64,000 bases of DNA from Moritella sp. 24. Lineage in GTDB: Bacteria > Pseudomonadota > Gammaproteobacteria > Enterobacterales > Moritellaceae. Of the stretch, positions 1 through 6,994 are shown one piece after another. The notes beneath the pieces are model-generated. The model did not search any database. It was not told the DNA's origin and worked only from the letters and a program-made list of their open reading frames with translations. Where the stretch lies: NCBI RefSeq assembly GCF_018219155.1, contig NZ_CP056124.1:1-64000 (forward strand), written 5' to 3'. The translations under genes were made by a program, and so were the position numbers. Within the stretch, counting starts at the first letter, position 1, and the number at the start of each line of letters is the position of its first letter.

Positions 1-1
1 T

Positions 2-304
2 ACCGCTGTCAGCGCCATGACTGAGGCTCGGCCAGCTATCGTATATGTTGACGTAAACAAGCCGACCATCAGTAATCAGATTAAATTCTATGACGCGCCA
101 GTTATTCACGACAGGCTTGCTTTTGATGCTGAGTGTCTTGATATGGTGCCTATCGACACCGACGAGTTACGCGGCTATTTAATACCAAAAACATTATATG
201 TTGGCGGCAGTCACAAAAAAACACTTCATCACATGATCACGTTTGATGACCTTTCTTTCGATCTGGTCCCAATCGACACCAACTCACTAAAAGGAAATGG
301 GTAA
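2..304 (+). CDS. 3' end of a tail or baseplate protein, cut by the window edge
   Basis: The frame is open from base 2, so the ATG at 17 is probably internal and the gene continues to the left. The visible part contains two copies of a short unit with the pattern FDxxxxDxVPIDTxxLxG (around codons 39-58 and 79-100), so the protein is at least partly built from repeats. It ends 2 nt before the next gene and is the first visible member of the tail-fibre operon. I do not recognise the family. A structural role in the distal tail is inferred from position only. Confidence 0.6.
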   Translation, partial: TAVSAMTEARPAIVYVDVNKPTISNQIKFYDAPVIHDRLAFDAECLDMVPIDTDELRGYLIPKTLYVGGSHKKTLHHMITFDDLSFDLVPIDTNSLKGNG

Positions 305-306
305 CA

Positions 307-771
307 ATGCTAAAAACCTCAATTGACGTTAAAGCTACTATCGACGGCACTACTATCACTATTTCATCATCAAAATTGATGGATCGTTTTTTTACAGCTC
401 GGGACTTATCAAGTATTGCGGAGGTCCCGTTTTTCCGTATTGCCACTGTTGAGTGGGGTTATGGATTTATTGAGCAAATTGACGGTAAGGATAGTGTTGC
501 CCCTATCCCAACAGATTCAACAGGCCTTGAAACTATCGTGTTTGAAAATACACCTGACCTTTCATATATTAACAATATCATTGGTTTACGCTGCGTATTA
601 CCGGCGGGGGCGATCCCTGACGGTCAAGTTAAAACAGTATCGGCACTCAGTGTTAAGGACGCACAGGGCAACTGTATCGCCATCAGCGCAGTGCTTCCTA
701 TCCCCGTAACGTCAGACCGCCTGTTGCAGTTTGATATTGAAATTCACGTAGATGTAGACGAGGACGCGTAG
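307..771 (+). CDS. Tail-fibre operon protein of unknown function
   Basis: 154 residues, no signal peptide or membrane segment. The protein is beta-rich in appearance and acidic at its C-terminus (ends in VDVDEDA). It starts 2 nt after the preceding gene and stops 2 nt before the fibre gene, so the three are probably translated together. It lies directly upstream of a protein with phage tail-repeat motifs. A baseplate-to-fibre connector is plausible from position, but no family was recognised. Confidence 0.7.
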   Translation: MLKTSIDVKATIDGTTITISSSKLMDRFFTARDLSSIAEVPFFRIATVEWGYGFIEQIDGKDSVAPIPTDSTGLETIVFENTPDLSYINNIIGLRCVLPAGAIPDGQVKTVSALSVKDAQGNCIAISAVLPIPVTSDRLLQFDIEIHVDVDEDA

Positions 772-773
772 CG

Positions 774-2150
774 ATGACAGAGCAGGCCCACTCAACACAC
801 TATCCCGATCAGGGTGCGCTGGTATTGCACAGTTCGATGCAGTACGGCGAGCCAATGGCAAGTGAGGCGATTAACCGCAACTTTCACAACGTCCTGACTC
901 ACGGCGTTTACGAAGGCTTTGATTGCACACTTGCTGGTGGATTAGCTGTCACTATTGCTGGCACTGGTAAACAGCATACGTTGGTAGCGCGACACGAAAA
1001 AATATCACTGACAATCCACGCGCAGCACCCTGCTAGTATCGTGGTCCCAGTGGGTAGAAGTACCTTGGTTGTGGATTCATTTTACCAGTACGGGGTGCAA
1101 ACCAAGCAAACCAAATCGTCATCTAGTATTAATGCGGCAGAATATAAGATTATCGCCATTGATGCAGTGTTGCCGCATCATGTTATCTTGGCTGAATTTG
1201 ATGTACCAGCCGGTGCGACAGCACTGACAGATCTCATGATTGATTACTCTACCCGTAGTACGGGCGGAATAGGCATCGCGGAGCATCTTAATCAGTATGA
1301 CCCTCACTCCCAATACGCCCGTTTAGAATCGCTAATCTCTGCATCGGCGCTTGCCACTCGCGGCAATGCAATGGCAATAGAGAATGCCGGTAAGGCGCAG
1401 CAGGCAAAGGCCGAAAGAGATAGCCACCTTAGCGATGGCAACCCTCACGATCAATACGAACTTGGTACTAACCAAGCCTCTGATTTAGACGTAAAAGAAA
1501 AAAGTAACGTCAAGAAGCATGTGAAACTGCCGCAGCTATGGAAGGCCATTCAGCAAGAGATTGCGAGCCACCTAAATAAGACGCAGCCACATACTCAGTA
1601 CGAGCGAGTTGATAATGAGGCCACTGATAAAGACATTGGCGACGTATCGACAGCTAAAAAGCATGTGAAGTTACCACAACTTTGGAAAGCAATAACCAAC
1701 AAAATAAAGGCCCACCAGAGCGAGGAGGATCCTCACTCCCAATACTCGCGCCTGGAATCGCTCATATCGACAGCTGCGCTCGCTACTCGCGGCAATTCAG
1801 AGGCCGTACTAAGCATGGGTAAGATACTCGGCATTGAAGAGCAGCTGCGCACGGCAGAGAAAAAAGTGGTTACGCTAATGGCTGGGGAAGTGTTCACTGG
1901 TGTAGTCGAGCTGCCAGGTGGTCATGTCGCTAGTGATTTTGATGTGTTTATCATATCGGGCGCAGATCTTGGCGGTGTATTCTCATCGCCCCACGGCGTT
2001 CAAGGTATGCTTGACTTCCCATCGAAGACATTTTGCGCGGGTGCAACGCAGTACCCTTGTGGAATTAAAAACGTCACCGAAAAAACATTCACAGTAGCCT
2101 CAACTCACAGTCGCGCACCGCTGCTTAAAGTTGTTGGCATTAAATATTAA
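774..2150 (+). CDS. Tail fibre protein with DPHxQY repeats
   Basis: 458 residues. Four copies of the tail-fibre repeat Hx(5-6)(D/N/Q)PHxQY occur at roughly residues 170-182, 222-232, 266-276 and 317-328. Each is followed by RLESLIS..ALATRGN or by KKHVKLPQLWKAI segments, which themselves occur twice each. These repeats are common in trimeric phage fibres and suggest a long shaft built by duplication; the duplication is visible at DNA level around 1300-1370 and 1725-1800. The C-terminal 100 residues look like a separate tip domain. It precedes the DGR adhesin by 18 nt and probably forms the fibre to which that adhesin attaches. Confidence 0.8.
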   Translation: MTEQAHSTHYPDQGALVLHSSMQYGEPMASEAINRNFHNVLTHGVYEGFDCTLAGGLAVTIAGTGKQHTLVARHEKISLTIHAQHPASIVVPVGRSTLVVDSFYQYGVQTKQTKSSSSINAAEYKIIAIDAVLPHHVILAEFDVPAGATALTDLMIDYSTRSTGGIGIAEHLNQYDPHSQYARLESLISASALATRGNAMAIENAGKAQQAKAERDSHLSDGNPHDQYELGTNQASDLDVKEKSNVKKHVKLPQLWKAIQQEIASHLNKTQPHTQYERVDNEATDKDIGDVSTAKKHVKLPQLWKAITNKIKAHQSEEDPHSQYSRLESLISTAALATRGNSEAVLSMGKILGIEEQLRTAEKKVVTLMAGEVFTGVVELPGGHVASDFDVFIISGADLGGVFSSPHGVQGMLDFPSKTFCAGATQYPCGIKNVTEKTFTVASTHSRAPLLKVVGIKY

Positions 2151-2168
2151 TTAAAAGGAAAAATTAAA

Positions 2169-3422
2169 ATGAGCGTAGCAGACCTAGAAAAGGCGGTTAA
2201 CGAACTTACCGCATCATCGAATGAACAAACACAGGCATCAGCAGCCCTTTCAACTACGGTATCTGAAAAAATTGCAGATATTGACAAGAAAGTAGATTTA
2301 TCAATCTCGCAGCTAGAGACTGAATTTGAAGATCACTCGTCAAAGTTGACCATCATTTCAACAGATGGTTATCGAAAGGCCATTGAAGATGCAAGTGGTG
2401 GTTTAAATACGGTCATTTACGACGCGCAAGGTAATCCGAACGTAATGTATGTGCAGCAGCGTTTTAATCTTGAAGATGCTAACGCAGCGCTTTTGGCTCG
2501 CACTGGCATTGATTTTAAATTGGGTGTGGGTACGCCAACAGCATTTCTAACGAATGGTGTGCCACGTTCTGAAATCTTCATTGGTCGATTTTTAGCGTCA
2601 TCAATGGGTGCAGGTACCGCCGTCGTTGGTGGCGTGCAGCCTAAAACGTCTGTTAACTTTGATGCTGCCCGTGAGCTATGCACGAGAAAAGGCGATGGCT
2701 GGCACTTAATGTCGATCCATGAGCAAGCGGCGCTAGCGCTGTACGCATTCATTAATAACACAATCCCACGCGGCAACACTAATTACGGTCGAAGCCATGA
2801 GTGCAAATGGGAATCTGCTCGACGCTCCGATAACGGCGTACCTGGTGAAGCATCAGGTACAGGCCGTTCAGATACAGGTAAGGGGCCTGCATCGTGGAAT
2901 CATGACGGTTCGCCTTTCGGTGTTGCAGACTTAGTGGGTAATACATGGGAGCACGTTGATCAACTCTTGCTTGATGATGGGCAATTCCTTGTAACACCTG
3001 ATAACAACCCTGGCATGGCAGAGGCGGAGTGGAGTCGATTGGCTGCGTTCTTGGATTCTACCTCTGACTCGCAATCTGGCAATGTAGGTTCACCAATATT
3101 TAATAGCTCGGTGACTAAGCGAAACGGCCCTGTTGATGATGATGGTACAGCTCATGCTTATATGCACAATGCCAATTTTGCCGCAATGTTAAAAACAGAG
3201 AGTTACGCGGGTAATGAATTACTGCGACAGCTGCTCATTGAATCTGAAGATCCAGCGAGCGTTGGTGGCTCTATCTATGCACGAAATCACGGTGCGCGCT
3301 CCCCGCGGCGAGGCGGCAGCTGGAACAATGGCTCTAGCGCCGGTCTGGGTGCTCTCGACCTCTATCTTGCTCGCACGGGTGCGTACAGCAACATCGGGTT
3401 TCGCCCTGCTTTCTTTGGGTAG
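2169..3422 (+). CDS. DGR-diversified tail adhesin with C-type-lectin/FGE-sulfatase fold
   Basis: 417 residues. The N-terminal ~70 residues are heptad-like and probably trimerise; the rest resembles a formylglycine-generating-enzyme type C-lectin domain, with GNTWEH near residue 258 and the terminal RGGSWNN...IGFRPAF signature. The last ~40 residues (VR, about 375-414) match the template repeat near base 3852 except mostly at template adenines, so this is the target of adenine-specific retromutagenesis. It is the expected receptor-binding protein at the fibre tip. RBS AAAGGAAA lies upstream of the ATG. Order adhesin-avd-TR-RT matches the Bordetella phage BPP-1 cassette (mtd-avd-TR-brt). Confidence 0.93.
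   Translation: MSVADLEKAVNELTASSNEQTQASAALSTTVSEKIADIDKKVDLSISQLETEFEDHSSKLTIISTDGYRKAIEDASGGLNTVIYDAQGNPNVMYVQQRFNLEDANAALLARTGIDFKLGVGTPTAFLTNGVPRSEIFIGRFLASSMGAGTAVVGGVQPKTSVNFDAARELCTRKGDGWHLMSIHEQAALALYAFINNTIPRGNTNYGRSHECKWESARRSDNGVPGEASGTGRSDTGKGPASWNHDGSPFGVADLVGNTWEHVDQLLLDDGQFLVTPDNNPGMAEAEWSRLAAFLDSTSDSQSGNVGSPIFNSSVTKRNGPVDDDGTAHAYMHNANFAAMLKTESYAGNELLRQLLIESEDPASVGGSIYARNHGARSPRRGGSWNNGSSAGLGALDLYLARTGAYSNIGFRPAFFG
3293..3410 (+). repeat. DGR variable region (VR)
   Basis: 118 bp at the 3' end of the adhesin gene, aligned without gaps to the template 559 bp downstream. I count 12 differences at template adenines (to G, T or C) and only two at other bases (template T3866 reads G3307, template C3903 reads T3344). 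The last ~18 bp (ATCGGGTTTCGCCCTGCT) are identical in both copies and form the expected initiation-of-mutagenic-homing end. The stop codon is 9 nt after the repeat. Confidence 0.95.
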
Positions 3423-3443
3423 TGGTTACTGTTATTTGGTTTC

Positions 3444-3459
3444 GTGCGCGATAGCGCAC
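3444..3459 (+). other. Hairpin downstream of VR (candidate DGR target-recognition element)
   Basis: A perfect 6-bp inverted repeat, GTGCGC-GATA-GCGCAC, lies 33 nt after the VR and in the gap before avd. In BPP-1 and other DGRs a short GC-rich hairpin or cruciform with a 4-nt loop just after the VR is needed for efficient homing. The stem and loop size fit that role. A following CTTTTA tract is short, so an intrinsic terminator or attenuator is an alternative reading. Confidence 0.6.
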
Positions 3460-3493
3460 TTTTAGAATTTTAAATTAAACGTGAGTGTGACAA

Positions 3494-3850
3494 GTGAGTA
3501 AAAATCTAATTATAGACGAGAAGTGCCGAGAAATGATTATGTATGGGTACGTCGCTATTCGACAATTCCCCAAGCATGAAAAGCACGTTCTTGGCGCTGA
3601 GATTAGAATGTCTATGTTACAGGTTCAGCGCCTTATCATTACAGCGCTGAAACGCTACCACAAAAAGACCACGCTCACGGATTTAGACATTGAGTTATCC
3701 ATCCTGCGTCGCCGCGTGAGGCTAGCCAAGGACCTAAAGTACATCGACCTCAAGCGCTATGAAATTTGGGCTGGTTACATGGTAGAAATAGGTCGCATGG
3801 TTGGCGGCTGGATACGCTCAGTAAATGGTAAAAAGGTATCGGCATTATGA
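3494..3850 (+). CDS. avd: Avd-like DGR accessory protein
   Basis: 118 residues, basic and helical, with the pattern FPKHEKHVLGAEIR near residues 25-38 followed by long amphipathic helices, as in the Avd/S23-like four-helix-bundle family. Avd forms a pentamer that binds the reverse transcriptase and template RNA and is needed for mutagenic cDNA synthesis. It sits between the adhesin and the RT, the canonical place. GTG start preceded by GTGTGACAAGT. Its stop codon overlaps the first possible start of the RT frame (ATGA at 3847). Confidence 0.9.
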   Translation: MSKNLIIDEKCREMIMYGYVAIRQFPKHEKHVLGAEIRMSMLQVQRLIITALKRYHKKTTLTDLDIELSILRRRVRLAKDLKYIDLKRYEIWAGYMVEIGRMVGGWIRSVNGKKVSAL

Positions 3851-5115
3851 TTACGCGCTCCCCGCTACGAGGCGGCAACTGGAACAATGGCTCTAACGCC
3901 GGCCTGGGTGCTCTCAACCTCAATAATGCTCGCACGAATGCGAACAACAACATCGGGTTTCGCCCTGCTCTTGATTACGCCAGAAGCAGTTTTCCTACGG
4001 GAGGCTGCCAGTGCAAGTTTGAAAAGGATGCAGGTACCTCAGCAATTGCTGAAACATTGTATACATCTATTGATGCGTCAATAGAATGCGCTTACGAAGA
4101 GATTTATGCTTTTGAAAACCTACTTTCAGCGGCGTATTCATGCCGAAAGGGTAAATCTAAAAATCAATCTGTAATGAAATTTTTCGATAACTTAGAAGAA
4201 AATATCATACAGATACAAAACGAGCTTATGTGGTGTGAGTACGCCCCGTCGCCGTACCATCAATTTTTCGTCTTTGAGCCTAAGCGCCGGTTAATATCAG
4301 CGCCAAACTTCAAGGATAGAGTTGTTCACAGGGCTATATATAATATTATCGAGCCACATTTCGACAAGACGTATATTTACGATTCATACGCCTGCCGCCG
4401 TGGAAAAGGAACGCATAAAGGAGCTGATAGAGCGCAAGCGTTCATACGCAACGTAGAGCGTAAAAGTAACAAGGCCTACGCGTTAAAGGCCGATATATAT
4501 CATTATTTTTCAAGTATCGACCACGGTATTTTAAAGCAGATATTGTCTAAAAAGATCAAGTGCCAAAAAACATTAAGCTTACTTGGTTTTATTATTGATA
4601 CTAGCCCTGCTGATGAGGTGGGGGTCGGTATTCCCCTGGGTAACCTTACAAGCCAAATGTTTGCCAATATCTACCTTAACGAGCTGGATAGATATGCAAA
4701 GCATTACCTAAAAGAAAAGTATTACATACGCTACATGGATGACTTTGTTTTTATCGGACCAGATAAGGATAAGCTGCATGGAATACGCGTAGATGTTGAG
4801 AAATTCCTATGGGAACAGCTGAGATTAAAGACAAACTCAAAGACGCAGGTATTCCCGATCGCAAAAGAGAGGGGTCGCGCCCTGGACTTCTTAGGATTCA
4901 GAATATACGCAACACACCGCTTACTAAGAAAAAGCAGTGTTAAGCGCATAAAATCAAACCTAAAAAAATTACGAAAAGGTTACGCCGCAGGTAGCGTCAC
5001 AATACGTGAGATGCAGCAATCGGTGCAATCATGGCTTGGACACGCCAAGCACGCGCAGACATATAATTTACGACGCACCCTATTTTCGGTGCCTTTTATT
5101 AAAAAACCGGAGTGA
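3847..5115 (+). CDS. DGR reverse transcriptase
   Basis: 422 residues in the open frame; the recognised RT part begins about residue 80. Visible motifs are RLISAPNFKDRVVHRA, YACRRGKGTHKG (around 180-190), the DGR hallmark GIPLGNLTSQ (261-270) and the catalytic YMDD (296-299). It copies the TR RNA with misincorporation at adenines and supplies cDNA for replacement of the VR. The frame opens at an ATG overlapping the avd stop with AAAGG about 12 nt upstream, so translational coupling is possible and residues 2-41 would then be TR-encoded. A shorter product from the in-frame TTG at 4057 cannot be excluded. Confidence 0.95.
   Translation: MITRSPLRGGNWNNGSNAGLGALNLNNARTNANNNIGFRPALDYARSSFPTGGCQCKFEKDAGTSAIAETLYTSIDASIECAYEEIYAFENLLSAAYSCRKGKSKNQSVMKFFDNLEENIIQIQNELMWCEYAPSPYHQFFVFEPKRRLISAPNFKDRVVHRAIYNIIEPHFDKTYIYDSYACRRGKGTHKGADRAQAFIRNVERKSNKAYALKADIYHYFSSIDHGILKQILSKKIKCQKTLSLLGFIIDTSPADEVGVGIPLGNLTSQMFANIYLNELDRYAKHYLKEKYYIRYMDDFVFIGPDKDKLHGIRVDVEKFLWEQLRLKTNSKTQVFPIAKERGRALDFLGFRIYATHRLLRKSSVKRIKSNLKKLRKGYAAGSVTIREMQQSVQSWLGHAKHAQTYNLRRTLFSVPFIKKPE
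3852..3969 (+). repeat. DGR template repeat (TR)
   Basis: 118 bp matching the VR. Its sense strand is rich in AAC and AAT codons at positions where the adhesin varies, the usual arrangement for adenine mutagenesis that creates diverse residues without stops. It lies wholly inside the open frame of the RT and in the same reading frame as the VR, so it would encode a lectin-like peptide at the RT N-terminus if translated. The 3' 18 bp are identical to the VR. Confidence 0.95.
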
Positions 5116-5121
5116 AAAACA

Positions 5122-5475
5122 ATGACATTTACTTATATTTTTGGTGGTGAACGCCACCACGATACAACCAATGGGTACATGGCCGCACTTGGCATGAGTG
5201 AAGAACAAATTAAATCAACATTGCTACAGCAGCAATTTGAAATCAAACAGCTTAAAGCGGCGTGCGTAAAGTGGCGCGATGGCAAATTAAAGTCGGTAAT
5301 TGACCGCATTGAGCAGCACGAGCGAGATAGTGTTATTGATGAGCAATATAAAACGTCAGCAACAACAGGTGAGCAGTATTTACTTTTACTTGAAGACAGA
5401 AAGGCACTCTGCGACTACCCTTCATCCCCTCTATTCCCGTACTGCGAGCGACCAGTGCTAATTGCAAGCGCTTAA
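5122..5475 (+). CDS. Putative tail-fibre assembly chaperone
   Basis: 117 residues with a helical centre and a C-terminal segment YLLLLEDRKALCDYP....FPYCERPV that resembles the C-termini of phage fibre-assembly chaperones (RxxLRDxP..FPxCERP). Position straight after fibre and adhesin genes, 6 nt after the RT, supports this role. It is the last gene of the fibre operon: a terminator follows within 35 nt. Confidence 0.6.
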   Translation: MTFTYIFGGERHHDTTNGYMAALGMSEEQIKSTLLQQQFEIKQLKAACVKWRDGKLKSVIDRIEQHERDSVIDEQYKTSATTGEQYLLLLEDRKALCDYPSSPLFPYCERPVLIASA

Positions 5476-5507
5476 GAAAGCGGTTAGGCACTCAAATTAA
5501 TTCCACC

Positions 5508-5536
5508 AGCCCTGCTTTTTAAGTAGGGCTTTTTTC
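5508..5536 (+). terminator. Intrinsic terminator after the tail-fibre/DGR operon
   Basis: AGCCCT and AGGGCT (5508-5513, 5525-5530) form a stem, followed by six T. It separates the DGR operon from the next late promoter. Confidence 0.85.
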
Positions 5537-5553
5537 GTTCTAACGCACCGTCT

Positions 5554-5574
5554 TTTTATCGCTCCTCATACAAT
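5554..5574 (+). promoter_or_regulatory. Late-type phage promoter before the holin/Dar operon
   Basis: TTTTATCGCTC at 5554-5564, 4-nt spacer, then TACAAT at 5569-5574. This is one of six copies of the same 11-mer plus N4 plus TANNNT architecture in the window. The 11-mer would be centred near -22, where P1 late-activator sites lie, and there is no canonical -35. Confidence 0.75.
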
Positions 5575-5598
5575 GCAATTTAATTATGAGGAAAGCAC

Positions 5599-5928
5599 AT
5601 GCAAGAAGTGGCAAATATTATCGGAAGTACCGAGTTGATAGCGGTTGCCTTAGCAATTGTGGGTGGCCTTGGTTCATTTTTGCAAGGCTGTCGAAATGGT
5701 GAGTTAAAGCGCACGTTCTTCAACTTACTTACTGAGTTAATCCTGGCAGTGATTGCAGGACTTGCCATTTTGAACTTGGGCCTATGGCAAAACTGGCAAC
5801 CAGCGTTAACCAACTCATTAATTTTAATTTTAACGAACAATGGTGGGGATACGTTGGCAACCGCTAAAACGCTATTAGCCAAGGCCCTGAAACGAAAATT
5901 CAACTTAGGAGAAATAAATAATGGGTGA
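5599..5928 (+). CDS. Holin-like small membrane protein
   Basis: 109 residues with hydrophobic segments at about 10-27 and 44-63, a third weaker one at 70-83, and a basic C-terminus. Size and topology resemble LydA/holin family 2 proteins. Start preceded by ATGAGGAAAG. It is the first gene after a late-type promoter and overlaps the next by 8 nt. A holin-like protein is also found at 58443, so one of the two may have another role. Confidence 0.6.
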   Translation: MQEVANIIGSTELIAVALAIVGGLGSFLQGCRNGELKRTFFNLLTELILAVIAGLAILNLGLWQNWQPALTNSLILILTNNGGDTLATAKTLLAKALKRKFNLGEINNG

Positions 5929-6373
5929 TCTATACAGTCAAATCATAAGTGGACTACACAACCCATATGTAATTTCTGGTGCTGCACTCCTGCTTATCGC
6001 ACTGGCCGACCGTTACATCATTCGCCGTGGCTGCGTAAAACTGTTAGATGTGAAAAAAGGTGAATCCAATAAGGACTACGCCCGTTTCGAACTGTCATTT
6101 CAGTCTAGCCAACGCTTTATTCGCAGTGAGTTAACTTACACGGTACGTGATAAAGAAGAGCCGACAACCGTTATCCACGGAAAAGATGGTTCGCTCGACT
6201 TTTCACACAAAGGCCTTAACCGTGAATACTTACTTGTTGATAAAAAACTACTTCATTCCGGTACTTGGGTGGTTGATGTAAAAGTGACAACAACGGGTAG
6301 CCGCATCAATCCATTTCATAAGATATTCGCCATTGAAACACATATTAAAAAAGAGGTTGAAATAACACTATGA
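5921..6373 (+). CDS. Membrane-anchored protein of unknown function
   Basis: 150 residues: one hydrophobic segment at about 13-30, then a soluble beta-rich domain ending in VEITL. Overlaps the preceding and following genes by 8 and 4 nt, so it is tightly coupled between the holin-like gene and the DarA-type genes. No family recognised. A periplasmic or outer-leaflet role in lysis or superinfection exclusion would be guesswork. Confidence 0.65.
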   Translation: MGDLYSQIISGLHNPYVISGAALLLIALADRYIIRRGCVKLLDVKKGESNKDYARFELSFQSSQRFIRSELTYTVRDKEEPTTVIHGKDGSLDFSHKGLNREYLLVDKKLLHSGTWVVDVKVTTTGSRINPFHKIFAIETHIKKEVEITL

Positions 6374-6978
6374 GCTCTCTGAATAAAAAGTCATATGCTG
6401 TTTTTGAGTTTGATAACTTTTCCACTGCAGGTCTTAAAAAGTTTGCCGCGCAGCTTGCGCAAAAGGATGCTGCAGTAGCGAGCATTACCGCCACGAATCG
6501 CGCCACCAAAAAAGATGGCCTACCAACTAAGCGTGCAACGTTCTTTTTTGATAACCAACAAAAAGCGGAGATCACAATCGGTGAAAAAGGCGACATCATC
6601 ACTTTGAAAGTGAATGGCAAGCCACAGCCTACCGGTTCACCCGCTAACCTTGCTAGCTTTGCCAAACACATAGCGGGTGTACTGACTGCCGCGCAACCCG
6701 CCTTTGATAAATCACTCAAGCGCCGCCTGGATAAAATCAAAGTCGATACACCGCAAAAGAAACCGGCTAGCCGCACAAACAAGGTCCGTATTGAAGAGGC
6801 TAAATCTTTGCTTGCACAGGCGAAGAAAAACCTCAGTCAATTACGTGTGACATCAAATGAACAACTCGAAATGTTAAGAACAGGGAAGGAAAAAGAAACC
6901 CAGTTACAAAGCGAGTTCAGCGCCGAAAAAACACGTAACAAAGAACTCAAAGCAACCCTAGCGGCGTTAACTAAATAA
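6370..6978 (+). CDS. DarA N-terminal-domain protein (antirestriction, polyvalent family)
   Basis: 202 residues. Residues 8-105 carry the pattern VFEFDNFS....FAAQLA...KKDGLPTKRATFFFDNQQ...GDIITLKVNGK, which matches my memory of the defence-against-restriction A N-terminal domain of P1 DarA and related polyvalent proteins. The C-terminal 60 residues form a coiled coil. In P1, DarA is packaged in the head and helps assemble DarB, protecting incoming DNA from type I restriction. Here the N-terminal domain stands alone, the C-terminal domain being in the next gene. Confidence 0.75.
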   Translation: MSSLNKKSYAVFEFDNFSTAGLKKFAAQLAQKDAAVASITATNRATKKDGLPTKRATFFFDNQQKAEITIGEKGDIITLKVNGKPQPTGSPANLASFAKHIAGVLTAAQPAFDKSLKRRLDKIKVDTPQKKPASRTNKVRIEEAKSLLAQAKKNLSQLRVTSNEQLEMLRTGKEKETQLQSEFSAEKTRNKELKATLAALTK

Positions 6979-6994
6979 CAAGTGGAGTAATTCA

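Noticed and set aside
3444-3459. Simple intrinsic terminator after the adhesin
   Set aside because: The T-tract is short and avd and RT must be transcribed through it, so a DGR target hairpin was preferred.
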